From: Desulfofalx alkaliphila DSM 12257
GTDB lineage: Bacteria; Bacillota; Desulfotomaculia; Desulfotomaculales; Desulfohalotomaculaceae
Assembly: GCF_000711975.1 (NCBI RefSeq)
Contig: NZ_JONT01000014.1
Coordinates: 1-64,000, forward strand
Direction: 5' to 3'
Length of the DNA stretch: 64,000 nt
Position numbers and translations under genes: made by a program. Position 1 is the stretch's first letter. The number at the start of each line of letters is the position of its first letter. Of this stretch, positions 44,975 through 52,406 are shown one piece after another. The notes under the pieces were generated by a model. That model was not told the DNA's origin. It did not search any database and was given only the letters and a program-made list of their open reading frames with translations.

Positions 44975-45013
44975 ACATATAACCCGGTGTGTAAAACACC
45001 GGGTTATATGTTT
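44973..45013 (+). terminator. Strong terminator after lysC
   Basis: An 18-bp perfect stem: AAACATATAACCCGGTGT (44973-44990) with its reverse complement at 44996-45013, loop GTAAA. The palindrome may act in both directions. Confidence 0.82.
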
Positions 45014-45014
45014 A

Positions 45015-45043
45015 TTGACATACGTTCATAAACTGGTTAAAAT
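45015..45043 (+). promoter_or_regulatory. SigA promoter upstream of the DUF134 gene
   Basis: Consensus TTGACA (45015-45020) and TAAAAT (45038-45043) with 17-bp spacing, immediately after the lysC terminator. Confidence 0.82.
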
Positions 45044-45068
45044 ATTGTATTAAAAGGGGGGGAATTAT

Positions 45069-45410
45069 GTGTCAAGACCATCTAAATGCAGGCGTGTTGA
45101 ATTTATTCCGGAGATAACCTATTTTAAACCTGCCGGTGTACCCCTTGTGAATTTAGAGGAAGTGTCTTTAGCCGTTGAAGAACTGGAGGCCATTCGTTTA
45201 AAGGATTTAGAATATTTAGAGCAGGAGCAGTGTGCCCAAAGAATGCAGGTATCCAGGCCCACCTTTCACCGTGTGCTGACATCCGCCCGCCACAAGGTGG
45301 CCCAGGCACTGGTGCAGGGAAAAGCCATTAGGGTGGAGGGGGGCAATTATGTTCACGTTGGCAAAGGGCGGGGCAAGGGATGCCGACTCAGGGGAAAAAC
45401 TGAAGAATAA
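45069..45410 (+). CDS. DUF134 family HTH protein
   Basis: This 113-aa basic protein begins [21 protein letters not shown], typical of DUF134. A sigma-like helix-turn-helix follows (about 35-85, [42 protein letters not shown]). The family is a putative DNA-binding regulator, often near redox or metal genes. It starts at GTG 45069 behind a G-rich site. It lies 19 bp upstream of the FmdB-type gene and is probably cotranscribed with it and clpP. Confidence 0.87.
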   Translation: MSRPSKCRRVEFIPEITYFKPAGVPLVNLEEVSLAVEELEAIRLKDLEYLEQEQCAQRMQVSRPTFHRVLTSARHKVAQALVQGKAIRVEGGNYVHVGKGRGKGCRLRGKTEE

Positions 45411-45429
45411 GTATAAGGGGGGGTCATAT

Positions 45430-45675
45430 ATGCCTATATTTGAATATAAATGTAACAAATGCGGTAATAATTTTGAGGTGCTGCAAGGGGTGGGAAAAGA
45501 TCCGCAAAGGGATTTGAAGTGTCCTTCTTGTGGTGCCGGCCAGTTAACTAAGTTGATATCTTCACCCTTTGTAAAAAAGTCTACTAAGTCCTGCTGCGGA
45601 AGCAGTGAAGTGTGTGGCACCGGCTGTGACCAACCTCAGTTTAGCTGTGGAGACGGTGGATGCGGATGCCACTGA
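45430..45675 (+). CDS. FmdB family zinc-ribbon protein
   Basis: The product is 81 aa. The FmdB/CxxC zinc ribbon MPIFEYKCNKCGNNFEV ends in CPSCGAG (two CXXC pairs). The C-terminal 30 residues are unusually cysteine-rich (KSCCGSSEVCGTGC, CGDGGCGCH), suggesting extra metal or cluster binding. The ATG at 45430 has GGGGGG upstream. The role is unknown; FmdB was first seen as a putative regulator of a formamidase or amidase operon. Confidence 0.9.
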   Translation: MPIFEYKCNKCGNNFEVLQGVGKDPQRDLKCPSCGAGQLTKLISSPFVKKSTKSCCGSSEVCGTGCDQPQFSCGDGGCGCH

Positions 45676-45708
45676 TTACAATAACAAATTAATGGGGAGC
45701 GTGAATTT

Positions 45709-46293
45709 ATGTCTGGATTAGTACCGTTTGTGGTTGAGCAAACCAACAGGGGAGAGCGGGCCTATGACATTTACTCCCGGCTGTTAAAGGATCGCATTAT
45801 TTTTATTGGCGGGCCCATAGATGACAATACCGCAAACCTTGTTATTGCCCAAATGTTATTTTTAGAGGCCGAGGACCCTGCAAAGGATATTCATCTGTAC
45901 ATAAATTCTCCCGGTGGGGTAATTACATCGGGATTGGCTATTTATGATACCATGCAATACATTAGGCCCGATGTGTCTACCATTTGTATGGGCCAGGCGG
46001 CAAGTATGGCTGCCTTTTTGCTGGCGGCAGGTGCCAAGGGTAAGCGGTTTGCACTGCCCAACGCCCGTGTAATGATTCACCAGCCACTGGGTGGTGTTCA
46101 AGGTCAGGCCACTGACATCGATATCCATGCCAGGGAGATTCTCTACATGAAAGATTTATTAAATAAACTATTAGCCAAGCATACTAATCAACCGGTTAGT
46201 AATGTGGCAGTGGATACCGAGCGGGATTACTTTATGTCCGCCGAAGAGGCCAGAATGTATGGTATCGTTGACCGGATAGTTACAAGAAGATAG
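45709..46293 (+). CDS. clpP: ClpP protease subunit
   Basis: Serine protease ring of the Clp system. The product is 194 aa. The triad is Ser99 ([10 protein letters not shown]), His124 (VMIHQPLGG) and Asp173. The N-terminal loop region and handle helix are intact. No clpX, tig or lon is adjacent, so this is either the main clpP away from clpX or a paralogue. Sequence spacing suggests cotranscription with DUF134 and FmdB-type genes from the promoter at 45015. Confidence 0.95.
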   Translation: MSGLVPFVVEQTNRGERAYDIYSRLLKDRIIFIGGPIDDNTANLVIAQMLFLEAEDPAKDIHLYINSPGGVITSGLAIYDTMQYIRPDVSTICMGQAASMAAFLLAAGAKGKRFALPNARVMIHQPLGGVQGQATDIDIHAREILYMKDLLNKLLAKHTNQPVSNVAVDTERDYFMSAEEARMYGIVDRIVTRR

Positions 46294-46307
46294 GTTTTTT
46301 TTATTTA

Positions 46308-46340
46308 ACTTGCACAAGGCATCTTGTGCAAGTTTTTTTC
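46308..46340 (+). terminator. Terminator after clpP
   Basis: ACTTGCACAAG (46308-46318) and CTTGTGCAAGT (46323-46333) form an 11-bp perfect stem around GCAT, followed by T-rich sequence. Confidence 0.88.
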
Positions 46341-46404
46341 TTTATTAGCACATTATTTTAAGAAATAAGGAAAAGATATTAAAAATTATATTAGGAGGTA
46401 GTAT

Positions 46405-48321
46405 ATGGCAAGGGAGCAAGATTATCGCATGGACGGTCGGGTAAGTGTACACGACTCTGTACAAGAAATGTATGAGAGGATAAAGGCCGATGGCCTTAGC
46501 AATGTTTTTGATCGTTTTGATCCCCAGGCCAAGATTCGGTGCAACTTTTGTTCTGAGGGAGTGAGCTGTCAGCTGTGTACCGGTGGGCCCTGCAGAATCT
46601 CAGATAAGGTTGGGGCTACCCATGGCACCTGTGGTATTGACCGCAATGCCATGGCCATGAGGGACATGTTGCTGCGCAATATGATGGGTACATCCACCTA
46701 TACGCACCACGCCTATAATGCCTTTCGTACTTTAAAGTCCACGGCGGAAGGTAAAACACCCTTTCAAATAACCGATGTGGACAAGCTTTACTGGATGTGT
46801 GACAAGTTAGGTATTGATAAGGGCAACAGCAAGGAGCAGGCGGCTATCAACCTTGCAGATTTTTTGATGGCACAGCTCAGCAGTGACTACGACCAGCCGC
46901 CCAAAATGGTGGAGGTATTTGCCCCTGAACCCAGAAAGAAGTTGTGGCGGGAGTTGGCCATCTATCCTGCAGGGGTAATGCATGAAATTAAGGATAGCGC
47001 TGCCAGCTGTTTGACCAACGTGGACGGCGACCACCTGTCAATGGCCAAAAAGGCCCTGCGCCTGGGCATAGCTACCATTTACGGTTCTCAAATTGGCTTG
47101 GAAATGGTGCAGGATATTTTATTTGGCACCCCAAGCCCCCACCAGGTGCAGGTGGATTTGGGTATTATGGATCCTGACTATGTAAACATTGTATTTAACG
47201 GCCATGAACCCTGGGTGGGTGTTGCCTGTATATTGGCGGCCAGGGATGAGGCCAACCAGGAAAAAGCCCGGCAGGCAGGTGCAAAGGGGATCAAGGTAAC
47301 CGGCTCCATAGAATGCGGGCAAGAGGTGCTGCAGCGTTTTGAAATGGATGGCGTTTTCAACGGCCTCATTGGAAACTGGTTGGCCATAGAACCCCTGCTG
47401 GCCACCGGAACGGTGGATGTATTTGCCATGGATGAAAACTGTTCGCCCCCCTATATAGCACCCTACGCTGAAAAATACCAAATAACCTTGGTGTCGGTAA
47501 ATGATTTGGTGCGCATACCGGGGGTGGAGAAAAACTTTGATTACAAGCCGCCGGAGGTGGCTAACCTTGCCCAGCAATTGATAGATTGGGGCATAGAAAA
47601 CTATAAAAAGCGGAAAGAGAGAAAAATTGAAGCCCAGGTACCCAAGCAGGTACAAAAGGCAGTGGCCGGCTTTTCGACCGAGGCGGTGGTTAAGGCGCTG
47701 GGGGGTAAGTTGGATCCCTTGCTTGACGTAATCAAGGCCGGTAAAGTTAAAGGGGTGGTGGCCCTGGTGAACTGTACCACACTGGCCACCGGTCCCCACG
47801 ACTACATGACAGTAAATGTAGCCAAAGAGTTGATCAAGAGGGACATTTTGGTTATCAGCGGAGGTTGCGGTAACCATGCCCTAGAAGTGGCCGGCCTGTG
47901 CAGTCCCGAGGCAGTGGGTATGGCCGGCAGCGGTTTACAGGAGGTGTGTAAGGCTTTAGGTATTCCGCCGGTCTTAAGCTTTGGCACATGCACCGACACC
48001 GGGCGCATATCCATGCTGGTTACCGAAGTAGCCAACGCATTGGGAGTAGACACCTCTGATCTGCCGGTGGCAGTTACCGCTCCCCAGTACTTAGAACAAA
48101 AGGCCACCATTGATGCTATATTTACGCTGGCCTTTGGCTTATACACTCACCTGGCGCCGGTTCCGCCGGTGGCCGGTGGCCCTGATTTGGTAAAATTGCT
48201 TACCGAAGATTTAGAGGGCATTACCGGTGGCAAGGTGGCACTGGCCAACACACCGGTTGAAGCGGCCGACGGTATCGAAGAACACATAAATAAAAAGCGG
48301 GCAGCATTGGGATTGCAATAA
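46405..48321 (+). CDS. cooS: Anaerobic carbon monoxide dehydrogenase catalytic subunit
   Basis: Ni-Fe-S enzyme oxidising CO to CO2. The product is 638 aa, normal CooS length. N-terminal cysteines for the B and D clusters lie in RCNFCSEGVSCQLCTGGPCR. C-cluster ligands appear in FNGHEPWVGVAC (His), GSIECGQEV, DENCSPPY, SGGCGNHALE and FGTCTDTGR. AGGAGG precedes ATG 46405. It stands alone: no acsB/C/D, cooF, cooC or hydrogenase genes are adjacent. It may detoxify CO or supply electrons in cooperation with loci elsewhere. Confidence 0.96.
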   Translation: MAREQDYRMDGRVSVHDSVQEMYERIKADGLSNVFDRFDPQAKIRCNFCSEGVSCQLCTGGPCRISDKVGATHGTCGIDRNAMAMRDMLLRNMMGTSTYTHHAYNAFRTLKSTAEGKTPFQITDVDKLYWMCDKLGIDKGNSKEQAAINLADFLMAQLSSDYDQPPKMVEVFAPEPRKKLWRELAIYPAGVMHEIKDSAASCLTNVDGDHLSMAKKALRLGIATIYGSQIGLEMVQDILFGTPSPHQVQVDLGIMDPDYVNIVFNGHEPWVGVACILAARDEANQEKARQAGAKGIKVTGSIECGQEVLQRFEMDGVFNGLIGNWLAIEPLLATGTVDVFAMDENCSPPYIAPYAEKYQITLVSVNDLVRIPGVEKNFDYKPPEVANLAQQLIDWGIENYKKRKERKIEAQVPKQVQKAVAGFSTEAVVKALGGKLDPLLDVIKAGKVKGVVALVNCTTLATGPHDYMTVNVAKELIKRDILVISGGCGNHALEVAGLCSPEAVGMAGSGLQEVCKALGIPPVLSFGTCTDTGRISMLVTEVANALGVDTSDLPVAVTAPQYLEQKATIDAIFTLAFGLYTHLAPVPPVAGGPDLVKLLTEDLEGITGGKVALANTPVEAADGIEEHINKKRAALGLQ

Positions 48322-48348
48322 AAAGGGTGCTTGATTAGCACCCTTTTT
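48320..48348 (+). terminator. Terminator after cooS
   Basis: AAAAAGGGTGCT (48320-48331) pairs perfectly with AGCACCCTTTTT (48337-48348). Confidence 0.88.
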
Positions 48349-48416
48349 CCTTTGCAAGTATATGGCAGTAAGGACTTTCGGGAAAACCCCGCAATACCAT
48401 ACAAGTCCTTGCCTTC

Positions 48417-48659
48417 TTAATGTAAATCCACCAAGTTATCCAGCCACAAAAAATATTGTCCCAGTGTTTTGGGGTCCCCCATTTTCATAAAAAGAATATT
48501 GACCACTTGTTCCTTGGACGGATTAGAAATTTTTTGTTCTCTCATTATTTTGTTAATATCTGAACGCAGCACCCGGCATACTACTCTTTTTGTTTCCGAA
48601 CACTCAATTTGCCTTAAGACCGTACTAATGTATTCTTCTATTCTTCTGCACTTTTGCAT
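48417..48659 (-). CDS. Small hypothetical protein (80 aa)
   Basis: Not recognised. It is a mostly helical, charged 80-residue protein with three cysteines in its N-terminal 30 residues and a hydrophobic, aromatic C-terminus (TLGQYFLWLDNLVDLH). A weak AGGGTG-type site lies upstream of ATG 48659. It is convergent with cooS and divergent from the HxlR gene. It could be a real small gene; conservation would decide. Confidence 0.5.
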   Translation of the reverse strand: MQKCRRIEEYISTVLRQIECSETKRVVCRVLRSDINKIMREQKISNPSKEQVVNILFMKMGDPKTLGQYFLWLDNLVDLH

Positions 48660-48797
48660 ATAACCACACCCTAAACCTAGTTATTGGTTAAATAAATCAA
48701 CCGACCGTTAATCATGGTCAAAATAAAGTGGCGGCCCAAGCGATATTTTATTATAATATTACCAGTTACTATCTTATTGGCAAGTAGATACTTTTTT

Positions 48798-48829
48798 GTG
48801 CTATAGTACCTAAATAGATACTATAGCAC
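48798..48829. promoter_or_regulatory. Palindromic operator upstream of the HxlR gene
   Basis: GTGCTATAGTA (48798-48808) and TACTATAGCAC (48819-48829) are perfect 11-bp arms with a 10-bp spacer, so arm centres are 21 bp (two helical turns) apart. A -10-like TATAGT lies inside the left arm with TTGGCA (48777-48782) upstream. It is a likely autoregulatory site. Confidence 0.65.
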
Positions 48830-48843
48830 TTGGGGGTGTAAAA

Positions 48844-49257
48844 ATGATTGATGATAAGGAGAAATGGCACGAGGAATGCCACATGAAAGAAAAATGCTTA
48901 AAGCACGACATATGTCCCATGGCCTTGGTGCAGAAAATAATTTCCGGCAAGTGGAAAATACTGATCCTGTGGTATTTGAGTTACAACACCCTAAGATTTA
49001 GCGAAATCAAAAAAAGATTGCCTTATACAACTCAGAAAATGCTCACCCAGCAATTAAGGAGTTTAGAAGAGGATAAACTTATATTTAGAAAGGTGTATCC
49101 TGTTGTTCCCCCCAAGGTGGAATACGGGCTAACGGAAATTGGAAAAAAAATAATTCCTATATTGGAAATGATGCATGGTTTTGGAACCGGCTATTTAGAA
49201 CAGGGGTATGATGGCGTGTCTTTGAGGGAATTTCGCAAGGAATTTAGAAAGGCCTGA
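48844..49257 (+). CDS. HxlR-family transcription regulator
   Basis: This 137-aa winged-helix protein has the HxlR pattern CPMALVQKIISGKWKILILWYL, RFSEIKKRLPYTTQKMLTQQL, LEEDKLIFRKVYP and VEYGLTEIG. The N-terminus holds three or four cysteines (ECHMKEKCLKHDICPM). A cysteine at the start of the HxlR domain is a known redox or electrophile sensor in several members. The palindrome 15 bp upstream suggests autoregulation. It is convergent with hcp. Confidence 0.92.
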   Translation: MIDDKEKWHEECHMKEKCLKHDICPMALVQKIISGKWKILILWYLSYNTLRFSEIKKRLPYTTQKMLTQQLRSLEEDKLIFRKVYPVVPPKVEYGLTEIGKKIIPILEMMHGFGTGYLEQGYDGVSLREFRKEFRKA

Positions 49258-49300
49258 CCGGTGTTCTGAAATTTGCCGGCCACCCTGCAGCTCCACAGTA

Positions 49301-49328
49301 AAAGACCCGAGGCAGGCCTCGGGTCTTT
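49301..49328. terminator. Bidirectional terminator between hxlR and hcp
   Basis: AAAGACCCGAGGC (49301-49313) pairs perfectly with GCCTCGGGTCTTT (49316-49328), serving both convergent genes. Confidence 0.85.
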
Positions 49329-49333
49329 ATATA

Positions 49334-50662
49334 TTACTTCAGCATTTCAGCCAAATCAGTTTTCACATCAGAGGTTAATTTTAGGTTAAAGTTTTCGACC
49401 AGTACCTTGAGCACCCCGGGGGAAATAAATTCCGGAGCCTTTGGTCCAATGTAGATGTTTTGTACACCCAGGCTGAACAAGCCTAACAAAATGGCCACTG
49501 CCTTTTGTTCAAACCAGGACAGTACGATGGTCAAGGGCAAGTCGTTAACTGTGCAGTTAAAGGCATCCGCCAAGGCAAGGGCGATTTTTACCGCTGACAC
49601 TGAGTTGTTGCACTGGCCCAAGTCAATGTAACGGGGGATGTTGGTACCGGGTACGGTGCCATAGTCCACATCGTTAAATCTAAACTTACCACAGGAGGTG
49701 GTGAGGATAACGCAGTCCTTAGGCAGCGATGTGGCCAATTCTCTGTAGTATTGGCCGCCTTTACCCGGTGCATCGCAGCCGGCAATGGTGAAGAAACGCT
49801 TAATTTTACCTGCTTTAACCGCTTCGATAATTTCAGGAGCAAGGCTCAAAACGGTTTCGTGATGGAAACCGGTTGACATTGTTTTGTCTGATTGCATGTT
49901 TGCTGCCGGCAGTGCCAAGGCTTTTTCAATCACCGGAGTAAAGTCATCATTTTCAATTTTAGTTACGCCCTCAAGTCCTGTTACGTCATAGGAGAAGAAG
50001 CGATCTGCGTAACTACCGCGGATGGGCATTACACAGTTGGTGGTTGCCAGTATGGCACCGGGGAACTCTTCAAAGAGCTTTCTTTGGTCGTACCATGCCT
50101 TACCAATGTTGCCCTTTAAGTGGCTGTATTTTCTCAATTCGGGGTAACCGTGGGCCGGAAGCATTTCGGAGTGGGTATAAATGTTTACACCTTTTCCTTC
50201 CGATTGCTGTAATAGTTTTTCTAAAGCAAAGAGGTTGTGACCGGTTACCACAATGCACTTACCTTCTATTTTATCGGAGGGTACATTGACCGGTTGTGGT
50301 ACACCCAATTTTTCGGTATGGGCTTTATCCAATAAATCCATTATTTTAACGGTGGCAGAACCGACACGCAAGGCTGTGGCAATGTTTTCTTGCAAGCTAA
50401 AGTTAACGTTGGTCAGTGTGGTATAAAGTGCATCCTGGATGGTGGCATCCACTTCAGGGTCGGTGTAGCCCAGTTGTCTGGCGTGGTTGGCGTAAGCTGC
50501 CACACCTTTCAGACCAAATATAATTGTGTCTTGCAGGCTGGCAAGGTCTGGGTTTTTACCGCACACGCCAATTTTGGTGCAACCACCGCTGGGGGTTTGC
50601 ATGCATTGATAACAAAACATAGCTTTTTTTTCTTCTTCTTTTTTGCTTTTGAACAAGAACAC
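49334..50662 (-). CDS. hcp: Hydroxylamine reductase (hybrid cluster protein)
   Basis: Reduces NO or hydroxylamine; protects anaerobes from nitrosative stress. The product is 442 aa, shorter than the roughly 550-aa class I/II enzymes, fitting the class III form that lacks part of the first helical domain. The N-terminal cluster motif CX2CX7CX5C reads CYQCMQTPSGGCTKIGVC. Hybrid-cluster ligands appear in ATTNCVMP, GCDAPGKGG, TSCGKFRFN and LGQCNNSV. A Lys/Glu-rich 13-residue extension precedes MFCYQC; the GTG start at 50662 has GGAGGG 7 nt upstream. A CRP/FNR-type site lies about 75 bp upstream. Confidence 0.94.
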   Translation of the reverse strand: MFLFKSKKEEEKKAMFCYQCMQTPSGGCTKIGVCGKNPDLASLQDTIIFGLKGVAAYANHARQLGYTDPEVDATIQDALYTTLTNVNFSLQENIATALRVGSATVKIMDLLDKAHTEKLGVPQPVNVPSDKIEGKCIVVTGHNLFALEKLLQQSEGKGVNIYTHSEMLPAHGYPELRKYSHLKGNIGKAWYDQRKLFEEFPGAILATTNCVMPIRGSYADRFFSYDVTGLEGVTKIENDDFTPVIEKALALPAANMQSDKTMSTGFHHETVLSLAPEIIEAVKAGKIKRFFTIAGCDAPGKGGQYYRELATSLPKDCVILTTSCGKFRFNDVDYGTVPGTNIPRYIDLGQCNNSVSAVKIALALADAFNCTVNDLPLTIVLSWFEQKAVAILLGLFSLGVQNIYIGPKAPEFISPGVLKVLVENFNLKLTSDVKTDLAEMLK

Positions 50663-50735
50663 TGAGAATCCCTCCTGTGTATTTAAAATTTCTATTAATG
50701 ATGTTTAAATTATACATGGTTAAAAAACCGTTTAA

Positions 50736-50751
50736 TATGATATAGATCACA
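50736..50751 (-). promoter_or_regulatory. CRP/FNR-type (HcpR-like) site upstream of hcp
   Basis: On the minus strand TGTGA-TCTATA-TCATA is a one-mismatch TGTGA-N6-TCACA palindrome, 74 bp from the hcp start. HcpR, a CRP/FNR-family regulator of hcp in anaerobes, uses sites of this form. The regulator gene itself is not in the window. Confidence 0.55.
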
Positions 50752-50908
50752 TTCTTCAAATAAATAACATCTTTAGCAAGTCTTTTATGGGCAAGAGGCA
50801 ATTGGAATATTTATCCTTTAGTACAATTTGCGACTAATATGGACAAGCTTTGCCAGTCAGGTTAAAATAAGGGGAGGATATTGATAGACTAATTAATCAG
50901 CCAAGGGA

Positions 50909-52279
50909 ATGGCAAAAATTTTTAAAAGGGGAAATGGCAATTTGAAATATAAAAAAATTACAATTTTATTGATATTGTTATTGGCATTAACTTTATCGTC
51001 AAAAGCATTTGCTTTAGATAATGGCGGAAAAGACATTGAGGTTTATGTTAACGGTGAAATTGTGCAATTTGATTCCAGGCCAATTATTGATTTACGGTCA
51101 CAAAGAACCTTGGTTCCCTTTAGGGCCATCTTTGAAGCTTTGGGCACCGAAGTTGAGTATGATGAGCAGTCGAGAACTGCCATTGGGATAAAGGGCGATG
51201 TGGTAATTAAACTTCCTATCGGTCAAGCAAAGGGCTTTGTAAATGACAAAGAAATACCCTTGGATGTGGCTTCCCAAATACGCCAGGGCAGGACCTTGGT
51301 GCCACTGAGATTCATTGGGGAATCACTGGGTTGTACTGTAGAGGCCGACAATCAATCGGGACGAATGGTTATTAACATTGAGTTAATTGAAGAAGTAAAG
51401 CCTAAAACTGCGAGAACTGTGGAAAATATAGAGGCGGAAGTGGAAGATGATGCCGTGGTGTTGGATCTGGCAGTGGCTGAGGGTGTAAACAAGGTGTTTA
51501 CCCTAAGCAATCCAAACCGGCTGGTGATTGACTTAGAAGATGCTACCATTGACACTGAGGGCATCAGTGAGATAGACAGCGACCTGGTCTTTGCGGTAAG
51601 GGTGGGGCAGTTTGAAGAAACGGTAGCGCGGGTGGTAGTTGATTTAAAACAAGCGGTAACCTATCAATTACAGCAAGGGAAAGATTCTTTGAAGGTAACG
51701 CTGGCAGCCGACAAGGGACAAGATATAGAGAGGGATTATAACACCATAGTTATTGACCCGGGCCACGGAGGAAGGGATCCCGGAGCCATTAGTCCCTACA
51801 CCGGAAGATTTGAAAAGGAGTTTTGTACTGCCCTTGCTCAATTGGTGGCTGACTTGCTGGAGGATGAAGGCTTTGACGTTATAATGACAAGGTCCGGGGA
51901 TGAATATGTAAGCTTAGAAGAAAGGGTGCGCCTGGCTAACAGTACCAATGCCTTTGCTTTTGTAAGTATCCACGCAAACTCTGCCCCAAACACTGAGGTG
52001 TCGGGGGTGGAGGTCTATACCAAGCGGGGATCTGACCGTACCTTTGCAAGGATTACCGCCGATGCAATAGTTAAGCGTTCCGGTCAAAACAATAGGGGCG
52101 CTAAAGAGGCTGACTTCTATGTTATCAGGCATACCGGCATGCCGGCCATATTGATTGAAGCCGGGTTTTTGACCAATGTCCAGGAGGAACAGTATTTGTA
52201 TGACCCGAGAAATCAAGAGGTTATTGCCCAAGGCATTGTCGATGGGATACTTGAGTACCGAGACAGAGTAGCACCTTAG
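50909..52279 (+). CDS. N-acetylmuramoyl-L-alanine amidase with copper amine oxidase-like and AMIN domains
   Basis: This 456-aa secreted cell-wall hydrolase has a signal peptide (about 15-35). Two copper-amine-oxidase-N-like repeats follow (about 45-155, each with GRTLVPLRFIGESLG or QRTLVPFRAIFEALG). Then come an AMIN domain (about 165-265) and an Amidase_3 domain (about 277-450) with zinc ligands in IDPGHGGRDPGA, the Glu of FEKEF, VSIHANSAPN and ILIEAGFLTN. It cleaves the amide between MurNAc and the stem peptide. The ATG at 50909 is the longest start; a TTG at 50940 is possible. Confidence 0.93.
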   Translation: MAKIFKRGNGNLKYKKITILLILLLALTLSSKAFALDNGGKDIEVYVNGEIVQFDSRPIIDLRSQRTLVPFRAIFEALGTEVEYDEQSRTAIGIKGDVVIKLPIGQAKGFVNDKEIPLDVASQIRQGRTLVPLRFIGESLGCTVEADNQSGRMVINIELIEEVKPKTARTVENIEAEVEDDAVVLDLAVAEGVNKVFTLSNPNRLVIDLEDATIDTEGISEIDSDLVFAVRVGQFEETVARVVVDLKQAVTYQLQQGKDSLKVTLAADKGQDIERDYNTIVIDPGHGGRDPGAISPYTGRFEKEFCTALAQLVADLLEDEGFDVIMTRSGDEYVSLEERVRLANSTNAFAFVSIHANSAPNTEVSGVEVYTKRGSDRTFARITADAIVKRSGQNNRGAKEADFYVIRHTGMPAILIEAGFLTNVQEEQYLYDPRNQEVIAQGIVDGILEYRDRVAP

Positions 52280-52284
52280 TTTTC

Positions 52285-52307
52285 GGCCGACGTACTGTCG
52301 GTCTTTT
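52285..52307 (+). terminator. Terminator after the amidase gene
   Basis: GGCCGAC (52285-52291) pairs with GTCGGTC (52297-52303), one G-U pair, loop GTACT, followed by T5. Confidence 0.75.
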
Positions 52308-52406
52308 TGTTTTGAGAAAGGGCACTCCCGGACAGGCCTTTCCTGGACAAGCCATGCCGGGAAGGTTAAAATAGGGATGGTAAAAAATAATAAAGGAGTT
52401 TATACA

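Noticed and set aside
50620-50662. Frameshift or misassembly at the hcp start because of the A/T-homopolymer-rich Lys/Glu extension
   Set aside because: The GTG start has a well-placed GGAGGG and the frame runs without interruption into MFCYQC.
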